From: Prevotellaceae bacterium
GTDB lineage: Bacteria; Bacteroidota; Bacteroidia; Bacteroidales; UBA932
Reading direction: 5' to 3'
NCBI GenBank assembly: GCA_031259935.1
Contig: JAIRKV010000045.1
Location: forward strand, 1 to 5,557
Length of the DNA stretch: 5,557 nt
The notes under the pieces are model-generated. The model was not told the origin of the DNA, did not search any database, and saw only the letters and a program-made list of their open reading frames with translations. The position numbers and the translations under genes are program-made. This document shows, piece after piece, positions 1 to 5,448 of the stretch (positions within the stretch are counted from its first letter, which is position 1; every line of letters begins with the position of its first letter).

Positions 1-92
1 ACTGTGCAGCGTTCGTTCCGATGTTTCGGAATGTTTCCCGCACTGTGCAGCGTTCGTTCCGCCGTTTCGGAATATTTCCTGCACTGTGTAAC
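1..92. repeat. 41-bp tandem repeat, about 2.2 copies
   Basis: Unit 1 is 1-41 and unit 2 is 42-82; they differ at 4 of 41 positions. A third copy starts at 83 (ACTGTGTAAC against ACTGTGCAGC) and breaks off after about 10 bases. The array touches the left edge, so it may continue. Each unit holds a small inverted repeat, TTCCGA-N4-TCGGAA in unit 1, reduced to 5 bp in unit 2. The period is not a multiple of three, so a protein read through the array would not repeat. That argues for a non-coding minisatellite or an array intruding on a gene end. Confidence 0.85.
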
Positions 93-198
93 TTCCCCCA
101 ACCTCACGGTTTTCCAATCGCCATTCAGACAATTTTGCAGCGTTTTTTGCCGTGCTAATTTTGTTAATTGGTCGCTCCTTAATAAGTGGTGAAATCAT
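1..198 (-). CDS. Doubtful partial open frame running off the left edge; possible hsdS-like remnant
   Basis: An ATG at 198-196 on the minus strand opens 66 codons with no stop to the window edge, starting MISPLIKERPINKISTAKN. I do not recognise this product. The frame shifted by one base is also open from about base 190 to the edge and contains DWKTVRLGEV near bases 92-121. That string resembles the W-K-x-V-x-LG-[ED]-V segment common near the N terminus of type I restriction specificity subunits (HsdS). The first frame ends at nearly the same place in LSEW, another HsdS-like string, so a frameshifted hsdS fragment is conceivable. Against this, both frames run straight into the 41-bp tandem repeat, and a plus-strand frame is open over the same stretch, which suggests simply few stops in GC-richer DNA. 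No ribosome-binding site is evident. Treat it as a hypothesis. Confidence 0.2.
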   Translation of the reverse strand, partial: MISPLIKERPINKISTAKNAAKLSEWRLENREVGGSYTVQEIFRNGGTNAAQCGKHSETSERTLHS

Positions 199-229
199 TT
201 ATTATAAAAAAGTTATAAATACAAATGAC

Positions 230-249
230 ATTTAATAATTTAAAGATTT
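230..249 (+). repeat. 20-bp direct repeat, left copy
   Basis: This AT-rich sequence (starts ATTTAATAAT, ends TTAAAGATTT) recurs exactly at 620-639 in the same orientation. Similarity continues for a few bases beyond if one gap is allowed (AAGGAA against TAAGAA). The two copies bracket both palindromic elements. Confidence 0.7.
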
Positions 250-271
250 AAGGAATTTAAAATTAAAAGGA

Positions 272-357
272 CGTCATTGCGAGCGAAGCGAAGCAATCCA
301 GAAAAAAACACAAAGCACAGGTCTGGATTGCTTCGGGCTAACGCCCTCGCAATGACG
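272..357. repeat. Modular palindromic repeat element (REP/MITE-like)
   Basis: The left arm is 272-301 and the right arm 323-357, separated by a 21-base A-rich spacer. The arms share a 12-bp outer block (CGTCATTGCGAG) and a 13-bp inner block (CGAAGCAATCCAG) as perfect inverted repeats. Between those blocks the left arm has 5 unpaired bases and the right arm 10 (GGCTAACGCC), which can itself form GGC/GCC. As RNA or single-stranded DNA it would fold into a stable cruciform with a side bulge. From memory, intergenic repeats with a CGTCATTGCGAG...GAAGCAATC core occur in many unrelated bacteria; this was not checked. There is no transposase here, so any mobility would have to be supplied in trans. 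Confidence 0.85.
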
Positions 358-468
358 AATACAAACCTTATTTCCACCTTATTTCAAAAACAAAACAACC
401 TTAGTAGAGCAAAAATAACTCACACCCGCCAACTTTATTACCTTATTTTCATTGGTTTTTTATTATTT

Positions 469-534
469 CTGGATTAACTCCGTTGAGCTCCGCTGCGCTT
501 CGGTTGCTTCGTCGCTACGCTCCTCGCAATGACG
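469..534. repeat. Diverged single-arm relative of the 272-357 element with an internal 28-bp insertion
   Basis: The pieces of the 323-357 right arm recur in order and orientation: CTGGATT at 469-475, TTGCTTCG at 504-511 and CTCGCAATGACG at 523-534. A 28-bp GC-rich segment (476-503, containing the palindrome GAGCTC) sits between the first two. The variable middle is TCGCTACGCTC (512-522) instead of GGCTAACGCC. No matching left arm is present, so this copy is a half-element or a decayed one. Confidence 0.7.
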
Positions 535-619
535 TGTTGCTTGCTTTTATGTCAAAACAAAACCGACAGAAATAATGTCGTATTATTGCTGATTTTTTAT
601 TTTTAAGGAGCGCCTAAAT

Positions 620-639
620 ATTTAATAATTTAAAGATTT
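620..639 (+). repeat. 20-bp direct repeat, right copy
   Basis: Exact second copy of 230-249, offset by 390 bp. Nearby, TTAAGGAGCG at 603-612 is the reverse complement of 173-182. The edges of the repeat-rich block therefore carry both a direct and an inverted duplication. Confidence 0.7.
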
Positions 640-689
640 TAAGAACATAATAACAGAGTGTTCGGTAAGGACAGTAATGATGCTGTCGG

Positions 690-2018
690 TTATATTTCCT
701 TTTTTTGCCAGTTACCTTTTTTGAGGTAGTAATATCCTGATGCGCCAATCAGTATCCAGTATACAAATTCCGACAGCCATACGATTTCCGTTGTTGACGG
801 ATGTACAATTGCCGTATAATAAATATATGATATGTAAAAAAACATTGTTACAAATTCAATCAGAAATGCCGTGCGCGTGTTGCCTGTGCCCGAAACCGAA
901 TTGAAAATCACATTGCCGGCAGCGCAAAATGTCATTGCTATCGACACAACCCGTATCACAGGCACGCTTGCTTTTATCAAATCGACGTCGTCGGTATAAA
1001 TTTGAATTACAAGTTCGGGCATGGCAAGTGTAAATATCATAAAGGGGGCAACTGCCATCAGCGTTATTTTTATCATTCGGTTGATAAACGGCAGCACTTC
1101 GTTTTTACGTCCTGCGCCGATGAGATTACTGACTATTGTGCTTATTGTTGTCGACAGCGCTATGCCGGGAATCATAAGCAGCATGTATAAACTTCGTCCG
1201 ATATTGGTTATTGCAAGCGGTCGTTCGCCCATACGTTCAATAAATATGAAAAACAGAAACCATGTTGATGTCGAAATGAAAAACTGAAACATTATGAAAA
1301 TCGACAAATTAAGCATTTGTTTAATGATTTTCCAGTCTATTTTTGAAAAATTAAAAAGTGCATAGCGCCGGGTATCCATTTTCAACAGAGTATATGCAAG
1401 CAGAAACAGAAATGTAACGCCTTCGGCAATGACCGAAGCAATGGCAGCGCCGGCAATGCCGAGTTCGGGAAATCCGAAGTTTCCGAAAATCATTGCATAG
1501 TCGAAAAAAACATTTGCAGCAGATGTAATAACAGCCGAAGCCGTGAGTACGCGCGTTTTGGTTATTCCTACATACAGACTGCGAAACATTATGTTGAGAA
1601 AGGCAAAGAAAAATCCGTATATTCGCCAGTCGAGATATTCAAGCACGGCGCTGTAAATTTCATCGGAAGTTACCAGAAAACGCGTGATTTGTGCGATATA
1701 AAAGTATGAAAATGTAAATATTATTATGCTCAGTGCGAAATTAAAAATCATGCCGTTGTTGAATATCAAGCCTATTTTTGCGTAATCTTTTTCGCCGTTG
1801 CGTCTTCCTGTCAATATTTGCGCACCCTGACTGAATCCGAAGCCGATAATGTACATCGCTATGTAAAACATTCCGGCAACAGCCGAAGCGCCAAGCGCCG
1901 TTTCGTTCAAATGTCCGAGAAAGGCAGTGTCGGTAACATTGATAATATTTTGGGCAATCAGCGTTAAGCAAACAGGATATGCTATGTTGAATATGTTTTT
2001 ATTGCCTGTCAGGTTCAT
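690..2018 (-). CDS. MATE-family multidrug/toxic-compound efflux transporter
   Basis: The 442-aa protein is highly hydrophobic, with about 12 predicted membrane segments (roughly 11-27, 45-65, 84-107, 130-150, 160-178, 187-212, 235-260, 275-300, 315-335, 355-375, 385-403, 411-433). Length and helix count match the MATE family, inner-membrane antiporters that export cationic drugs or metabolites using a Na+ or H+ gradient. Family signatures are DTAFLGHL (30-37) after helix 1, the block near 169-199 with D173, FGNFGFPELGIAGAA and E199, and SGTGNTR (376-382) in the second half, which reflects the internal two-fold repeat. The ATG at 2018 lies just before the first helix. No Shine-Dalgarno motif precedes it; the leader is AT-rich. 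It starts 49 bp after clpC on the same strand and is probably its operon partner. The substrate and the NorM or DinF subgroup cannot be decided from this reading. Confidence 0.9.
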   Translation of the reverse strand: MNLTGNKNIFNIAYPVCLTLIAQNIINVTDTAFLGHLNETALGASAVAGMFYIAMYIIGFGFSQGAQILTGRRNGEKDYAKIGLIFNNGMIFNFALSIIIFTFSYFYIAQITRFLVTSDEIYSAVLEYLDWRIYGFFFAFLNIMFRSLYVGITKTRVLTASAVITSAANVFFDYAMIFGNFGFPELGIAGAAIASVIAEGVTFLFLLAYTLLKMDTRRYALFNFSKIDWKIIKQMLNLSIFIMFQFFISTSTWFLFFIFIERMGERPLAITNIGRSLYMLLMIPGIALSTTISTIVSNLIGAGRKNEVLPFINRMIKITLMAVAPFMIFTLAMPELVIQIYTDDVDLIKASVPVIRVVSIAMTFCAAGNVIFNSVSGTGNTRTAFLIEFVTMFFYISYIYYTAIVHPSTTEIVWLSEFVYWILIGASGYYYLKKGNWQKKEI

Positions 2019-2067
2019 AATAATAATGTGATGTGTAGATGTAAAGACAGAAATTTGCAGAGAGCAT

Positions 2068-4632
2068 TTATTTGCTGTTTTTTTCCGTTATTTTTACGGT
2101 AACATCATCTTTTGTTCTGTTCAAATCCACACTGATTATGCTGCCCGCTTTCGGATTTTCACGTATTATTGCTTCGGCTATATTGTCTTCCAGATAATGC
2201 TGTATTGCGCGTTTCAGAGGGCGCGCACCCAACTGAACATCATAACCCTGCTTGGCAATAAATGTTTTGGCTTTATTCGTCAATTTTATTTCGTATCCCA
2301 AATCCAGTATGCGCCTGAATAATGTTTTCAATTCAATATCGATAATGGCATGAATATTTTCGAGCGTCAGCATGTTGAAAATTATGGAATCATCTATTCT
2401 GTTCAAAAATTCGGGAGCAAATGTCTGTTCAAGAGATTTCTTTATTATTTTTTTTGTATTGTCATCAATGGTTTGCGTTTTGTTTGCAATTGCCGAAAAT
2501 CCTATTCCCTGTCCCAAATCTTTTATCTGCCGGCTTCCGGTGTTGGATGTCATTATAACAATAGTATTTCGAAAATCCACTTTCCGTCCAATACTGTCGG
2601 TCAGTGTGCCTTCGTCTAAAAGTTGCAGCAGCAAATTAAATACGTCGGGATGCGCTTTTTCTATTTCGTCGAGTAAAACAACGGCATAAGGTTTTCTTCG
2701 CACGGCTTCGGTAAGTTGTCCGCCTTCGCCGTAACCAACATATCCGGGCGGCGCTCCGATAAGTCGGCTTACCGCAAATTTTTCCATGTATTCGCTCATA
2801 TCGATACGAATAAGATTATCGTCGCTGCCGAATAAATACTGTGCAATGATTTTTGCAAGTTGAGTTTTTCCAACTCCTGTAGGTCCTAAAAAAATGAAAG
2901 TTCCTATTGGGCGATTCGGGTCTTTAAGTCCTGCGCGATTACGCTGTATTGCTTTTGTTATTTTCGCAATAGCGTCATCCTGCCCTATTACTTTTCCTTT
3001 CAGTTCGTCAGCCATTTTCAGCAACTGTCTGCTTTCGTTCTGCGCAATTCGTTGCACGGGAATATTTGTCATCATCGAAACAACTTCGGCAACTTTCTGT
3101 TCGTCGACCACAGGTCGATTTAAAGTGTTTTTTGCCTCCCAGGTTTTGATGCCGGCATTTAATTTTGCCGTTAATTTTTCTTCCTGCTCGCGTAAATATT
3201 TTGCATTAAGATATTTTTTTTCGGCAACGGCAATGGCTTTTTCCTGTTTTATCTTTTCTATTTTATTTTCCATTGCAGCAATGTTTTTGGGAATCGCCGT
3301 ATTTGAAACATGAGTTCGCGCTCCTGCTTCGTCAAGCGCATCGATAGCCTTGTCGGGCAAATATCTGTCGCTAATGTAGCGTTGAGTAAGCAGAACGCAT
3401 GATTTTACGGCTTCGGGCGTATATGTTACGTTGTGATGTTCTTCGTATTTTTGTTTTATGGTTGTCAATATGTTAAGTGTTTCTTCGACAGTTGCGGGTT
3501 CAATTATTATTTTTTGAAAGCGGCGTTCCAAAGCGCCATCGCTTTCTATGCTTGTGCGAAATTCATTGAGAGTTGTTGCTCCAATGCACTGTATTTCGCC
3601 GCGCGCCAAAGCGGGTTTCAGCATGTTTGCGGCATCAAGCGTTCCGGCAGGGCTTCCGGCGCCTACAAGCGTGTGAATTTCGTCGATAAAAAGTATTATG
3701 TTGTTTACTCTTTTTATTTCGTTTAATATTGATTTCATGCGTTCTTCAAACTGTCCGCGATATTTTGTTCCTGCAACAATCGAAGCCAGATCAAGCTGTA
3801 TTACGCGCTTATTTTGCAGCAACCGCGATACTTTGCGTTGAACAATCCGTATCGCAAGCCCTTCAGCGATTGCCGATTTGCCTACGCCCGGCTCGCCGAT
3901 AAGCACGGGATTGTTTTTCTTTCGACGACTCAGAATTTGAGCCAGACGTTCAATTTCTTTTGTTCTTCCTACAATCGGGTCGAGTTTGTTGTCGTATGCG
4001 GCTTTTGTCAAATCGTATCCGAAATTGTCAAGTACGGGCGTACCGGTTTTGTCGGTTTTACCGGAATTTGAATTATCGGCGCTTGCCGACATATTTACAT
4101 TTTCGTCTTCACCATCATCATCCTGAATATCATTTTTAAGATAATCGGATACATCGTCGTCGTTATCATTTGATTTTCCGAATTTTGGTATGGGCATATT
4201 GCAAAGTTTGGCTTTTACCATGTGCGAATCAATGTTTAACCTGTCGAACTCAATGCGTACATTGTTATGTGAAATATTAAGAATGGCAATCAGCAAATGC
4301 GCTGCATTTTCATTGCCCGAATGTAACATTGAAAACGATTCGAGGAAAGTACGGTTTAAGGTTCTGTCGGCTTCATCGGTCAGGTATAATATGCTGTTTT
4401 GATTTGACTGCAAATACGAACTGTTTCTTACAAAACTTTCGATATTTTGTTTCAATTTTTTAATGTCCGCTCCGAAATATGAAATAATATCAACGGCAAT
4501 ATTGTTTTTATGCCGCAATATTCCCAAAAATAAATGTTCAACGCCAATTGCCACATTTCCCAATCTCATTGCCTCTTCTCTGCTTACGTTCAGAATACTG
4601 TTCAATTCGTCGGTATATCGTATTTCTATCAT
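2068..4632 (-). CDS. clpC: ATP-dependent Clp protease ATP-binding subunit ClpC
   Basis: This 854-aa AAA+ unfoldase threads substrates into ClpP in the cytoplasm. Order of domains: double Clp-N repeat (about 1-145); acidic low-complexity linker rich in D, N and S (about 154-196); first AAA+ module with Walker A GEPGVGKS (246-253), pore-loop KYRG (290-293), Walker B D317-E318 and arginines 370-371; short coiled M domain (about 450-500); second AAA+ module with Walker A GPTGVGKT (583-590), pore loop GYVG (630-633), Walker B D655-E656, arginine finger R745 in FLNR and sensor-2 GARPLKR (802-808). The tripeptide IGF (710-712) sits where ClpA/ClpC/ClpX carry the ClpP-docking loop. With the short M domain, this separates it from the disaggregase ClpB. 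All catalytic residues are present and the length is normal for the family. It is followed by the exporter gene. The ATG at 4632 begins the Clp-N domain directly. No clpP or mcsB lies in the window. Confidence 0.96.
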   Translation of the reverse strand: MIEIRYTDELNSILNVSREEAMRLGNVAIGVEHLFLGILRHKNNIAVDIISYFGADIKKLKQNIESFVRNSSYLQSNQNSILYLTDEADRTLNRTFLESFSMLHSGNENAAHLLIAILNISHNNVRIEFDRLNIDSHMVKAKLCNMPIPKFGKSNDNDDDVSDYLKNDIQDDDGEDENVNMSASADNSNSGKTDKTGTPVLDNFGYDLTKAAYDNKLDPIVGRTKEIERLAQILSRRKKNNPVLIGEPGVGKSAIAEGLAIRIVQRKVSRLLQNKRVIQLDLASIVAGTKYRGQFEERMKSILNEIKRVNNIILFIDEIHTLVGAGSPAGTLDAANMLKPALARGEIQCIGATTLNEFRTSIESDGALERRFQKIIIEPATVEETLNILTTIKQKYEEHHNVTYTPEAVKSCVLLTQRYISDRYLPDKAIDALDEAGARTHVSNTAIPKNIAAMENKIEKIKQEKAIAVAEKKYLNAKYLREQEEKLTAKLNAGIKTWEAKNTLNRPVVDEQKVAEVVSMMTNIPVQRIAQNESRQLLKMADELKGKVIGQDDAIAKITKAIQRNRAGLKDPNRPIGTFIFLGPTGVGKTQLAKIIAQYLFGSDDNLIRIDMSEYMEKFAVSRLIGAPPGYVGYGEGGQLTEAVRRKPYAVVLLDEIEKAHPDVFNLLLQLLDEGTLTDSIGRKVDFRNTIVIMTSNTGSRQIKDLGQGIGFSAIANKTQTIDDNTKKIIKKSLEQTFAPEFLNRIDDSIIFNMLTLENIHAIIDIELKTLFRRILDLGYEIKLTNKAKTFIAKQGYDVQLGARPLKRAIQHYLEDNIAEAIIRENPKAGSIISVDLNRTKDDVTVKITEKNSK

Positions 4633-4654
4633 AAATTTATTATTGATTTAAGCA

Positions 4655-4687
4655 CAAAGGTAAGAATTAATATTGAAAGCGCTAAAC
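4655..4687 (-). promoter_or_regulatory. Candidate Bacteroidota-type promoter for clpC
   Basis: Read on the minus strand, TACCTTTG (4662-4655) is a perfect match to the TAnnTTTG -7 box. About 20 bases upstream lies TTTA within TGTTTA, a 3-of-4 match to the -33 TTTG. Transcription would start near 4650, leaving a leader of about 18 nt before the clpC ATG. There is no obvious heat-shock repressor site, and no start has been mapped. Confidence 0.45.
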
Positions 4688-4854
4688 AGGGTTTTTAGTT
4701 GCATTTTTTGTCAATTAATTGATTTTTATTATTTTTCCTCTATAAATTTTGATTTTTTTTATCCGTCTATATGTAATGTCGTAAATTTAATGTAAATTTG
4801 CACGTTACAAATGATTTGAATTTATGAATATATAAAAATAAAAATATAGAGCAT

Positions 4855-4862
4855 TAACTTTG
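4855..4862 (+). promoter_or_regulatory. TAnnTTTG -7 box immediately before the 120-nt hairpin
   Basis: TAACTTTG matches the Bacteroidota -7 consensus exactly. A start 4-5 bases downstream would fall at about 4866, the first paired base of the hairpin. No TTG is found 19-21 bases upstream, where the sequence is an A/T tract (TATAAAAATA), so the promoter would depend on the -7 box plus AT-rich upstream DNA. Confidence 0.45.
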
Positions 4863-4865
4863 TTC

Positions 4866-4985
4866 TTGCTATCGAAAATCGCCATTTTTTGTACGCAGAC
4901 AAGAGTAAAGATGTAAATGCTCATGTGTATTTCACGTGGGTTTTACTCTTTGTCTGCACGGTGTTTGGCGATACCTCGATAGCAA
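4866..4985 (+). ncRNA. 120-nt rod-like structured RNA candidate (small RNA or leader of the XRE gene)
   Basis: Three paired blocks stack in order. TTGCTATCGA (4866-4875) pairs with TCGATAGCAA (4976-4985), 10 bp. ATCGCCA (4878-4884) pairs with TGGCGAT (4966-4972), 7 bp. The 15 bases at 4895-4909 pair with the 16 bases at 4942-4957, with one bulge. A 2/3-base internal loop separates the first two blocks, and a 10/8-base loop (4885-4894 against 4958-4965) the second and third. The apex can form CATGTG-TATTT-CACGTG (4922-4938), which includes one G-T pair. The arms differ at the internal loops while the paired blocks are kept, as expected for an RNA fold rather than a simple DNA duplication. A -7 box sits 4 bases upstream; no T-run terminator follows. 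The XRE gene starts 39 bases after the last paired base. The strand is inferred from that promoter and gene; the fold would also exist on the other strand. I cannot name an Rfam family. Confidence 0.55.
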
Positions 4986-5024
4986 ATAAGTATAATCCAC
5001 GTTTTCATTATATAAACTTATAAT

Positions 5025-5312
5025 ATGAAAAATAAAATACATATAGGCAGCATTATAAAAGCAAGACTCAAAGAACGGAAAATGAGTATAATTGACTTTT
5101 CCGATGCTCTGCACTGCTGCAGAAGTAACGTATATAAAATATTCAATTCGGATAATATTGATATAAATAGATTAGTTAAAATCTCTCAAATACTTGATTA
5201 TGACTTTATTTCACTATATCACGACCAGCCGCAAATCAAAAAAAGATTCATTATTGAAATTACCGGTAACAATATGCAAATTATAGACGAAAACGACAAA
5301 TGCAAAGTGTAA
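5025..5312 (+). CDS. Small XRE/Cro-C1-type helix-turn-helix regulator
   Basis: This 95-aa protein should be a DNA-binding regulator. Residues 7-57 form a compact HTH fold: IGSIIKARLKERKMS (helix 1 and turn), then IDFSDALHC (helix 2) and SNVYKIFN (35-42, the likely recognition helix). DINRLVKISQILDYDF (46-61) supplies the fourth helix, followed by SLY. The N-S-x-[IV]-x-x-I style helix spacing and the RSNVYKIF core resemble a group of short Bacteroidales XRE proteins that I recall but cannot name. A tail (72-90, KRFIIEITGNN and onward) looks like two beta strands rather than an enzymatic domain. The ATG at 5025 follows an A/T-rich stretch without a Shine-Dalgarno motif, as usual for the phylum. 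The gene lies directly downstream of the 120-nt hairpin and divergent from clpC. No toxin gene is adjacent, so an antitoxin role is not supported. Its target is unknown; the TTACAC sites just downstream are candidates. Confidence 0.8.
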   Translation: MKNKIHIGSIIKARLKERKMSIIDFSDALHCCRSNVYKIFNSDNIDINRLVKISQILDYDFISLYHDQPQIKKRFIIEITGNNMQIIDENDKCKV

Positions 5313-5348
5313 ACTTTTTTTACACAAAATGTCCACTAAAAGTTACAC
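5307..5348. promoter_or_regulatory. GTGTAA/TTACAC cluster, possible operator
   Basis: GTGTAAA (5307-5313) and TTTACAC (5319-5325) form a perfect 7-bp inverted repeat around CTTTT, overlapping the XRE stop codon. A third half-site, TTACAC (5343-5348), follows. The last two sites are both followed by AAA. The cluster ends 8 bases before the -33 element of the next promoter, a position suited to a regulator site. The hairpin is too weak and AT-rich for a confident terminator. Confidence 0.35.
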
Positions 5349-5355
5349 AAATATC

Positions 5356-5387
5356 TTGTATTGTTAGAGTATATATCAGTACTTTTG
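5356..5387 (+). promoter_or_regulatory. Bacteroidota-type promoter reading off the right edge
   Basis: TTG (5356-5358), a 21-bp spacer and TACTTTTG (5380-5387) match the -33/-7 consensus with canonical spacing; this is the best two-part match in the window. Transcription would start near 5392. The first ATG (5397) opens only nine codons (METVILQLL, stop at 5424-5426), which could be a leader peptide or chance. Confidence 0.5.
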
Positions 5388-5439
5388 TAATTAATTATGG
5401 AGACAGTGATTTTGCAATTATTATAAATCAAAAAACAGA

Positions 5440-5448
5440 TAAGGAGGT
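5440..5448 (+). promoter_or_regulatory. Perfect 9-base Shine-Dalgarno-like site without a start codon
   Basis: TAAGGAGGT is fully complementary to the ACCTCCTTA at the usual 16S rRNA 3' end. The next bases, AATAAGTTCAAAA, contain no ATG, GTG or TTG at a working distance. Such a strong site is unusual in a phylum that largely ignores Shine-Dalgarno pairing. Confidence 0.4.

Larger units (their letters stand above)
199..689. other. Repeat-rich intergenic region without a credible gene
   Basis: This stretch carries the palindromic elements and direct repeats listed separately. The only sizeable frame (277-477, plus strand) begins inside the 272-357 palindrome and runs through its arms, so it is not a credible protein gene. 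Downstream of the exporter stop, read on the minus strand, a 5-bp stem CGACA/TGTCG (564-580) is followed by a T-rich run (GGTTTTGTTTTG). It could be a weak terminator, but the stem is short and about 110 bp from the stop codon. GACAG/CTGTC at 670-687 has no T tract. No tRNA or CRISPR pattern is seen. Confidence 0.6.
4633..5024. other. Divergent intergenic region between clpC and the XRE gene
   Basis: This 392-bp region holds the clpC promoter candidate, a very AT-rich stretch and the long hairpin. A further TAnnTTTG box (TAAATTTG, 4793-4800, plus strand) has a 3-of-4 match to the -33 element (TATG, 4770-4773) at a 19-bp spacing, and could start a longer transcript through the hairpin into the XRE gene. 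Around it, TAATGT (4774-4779, 4788-4793) and GTAAATTT (4781-4788, 4792-4799) are each duplicated. There is no protein-coding frame of note. Confidence 0.6.

Noticed and set aside
156..163. TAATTTTG with TTTG 18 bp upstream, plus strand
   Set aside because: It fits the promoter consensus loosely, but nothing downstream on that strand looks like a gene, and AT-rich DNA gives such matches by chance.
4..192. 62-codon plus-strand frame
   Set aside because: It is mostly translation of the 41-bp tandem repeat, which changes frame each unit; openness reflects few stops in the repeat.
277..477. 66-codon plus-strand frame
   Set aside because: It starts inside the palindromic element, and its N-terminal part is translated repeat arm. 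It has no promoter, ribosome site or recognisable motif.
670..687. GACAG/CTGTC hairpin just after the exporter stop codon
   Set aside because: Only a 5-bp stem with an 8-base loop, and no T tract on the transcribed side; not enough for a terminator.
2894..3313. 139-codon plus-strand frame
   Set aside because: Antisense shadow of clpC. The minus-strand reading has full AAA+ motifs across the same bases.
4866..4985. Hairpin as a MITE or an invertible promoter
   Set aside because: No target-site duplication flanks it (TGTTC against ATAAG), and the arms are imperfect in a pattern fitting RNA internal loops rather than recombination sites.
4932..5114. 60-codon minus-strand frame
   Set aside because: It spans the right arm of the hairpin and the antisense of the XRE gene; no family resemblance.
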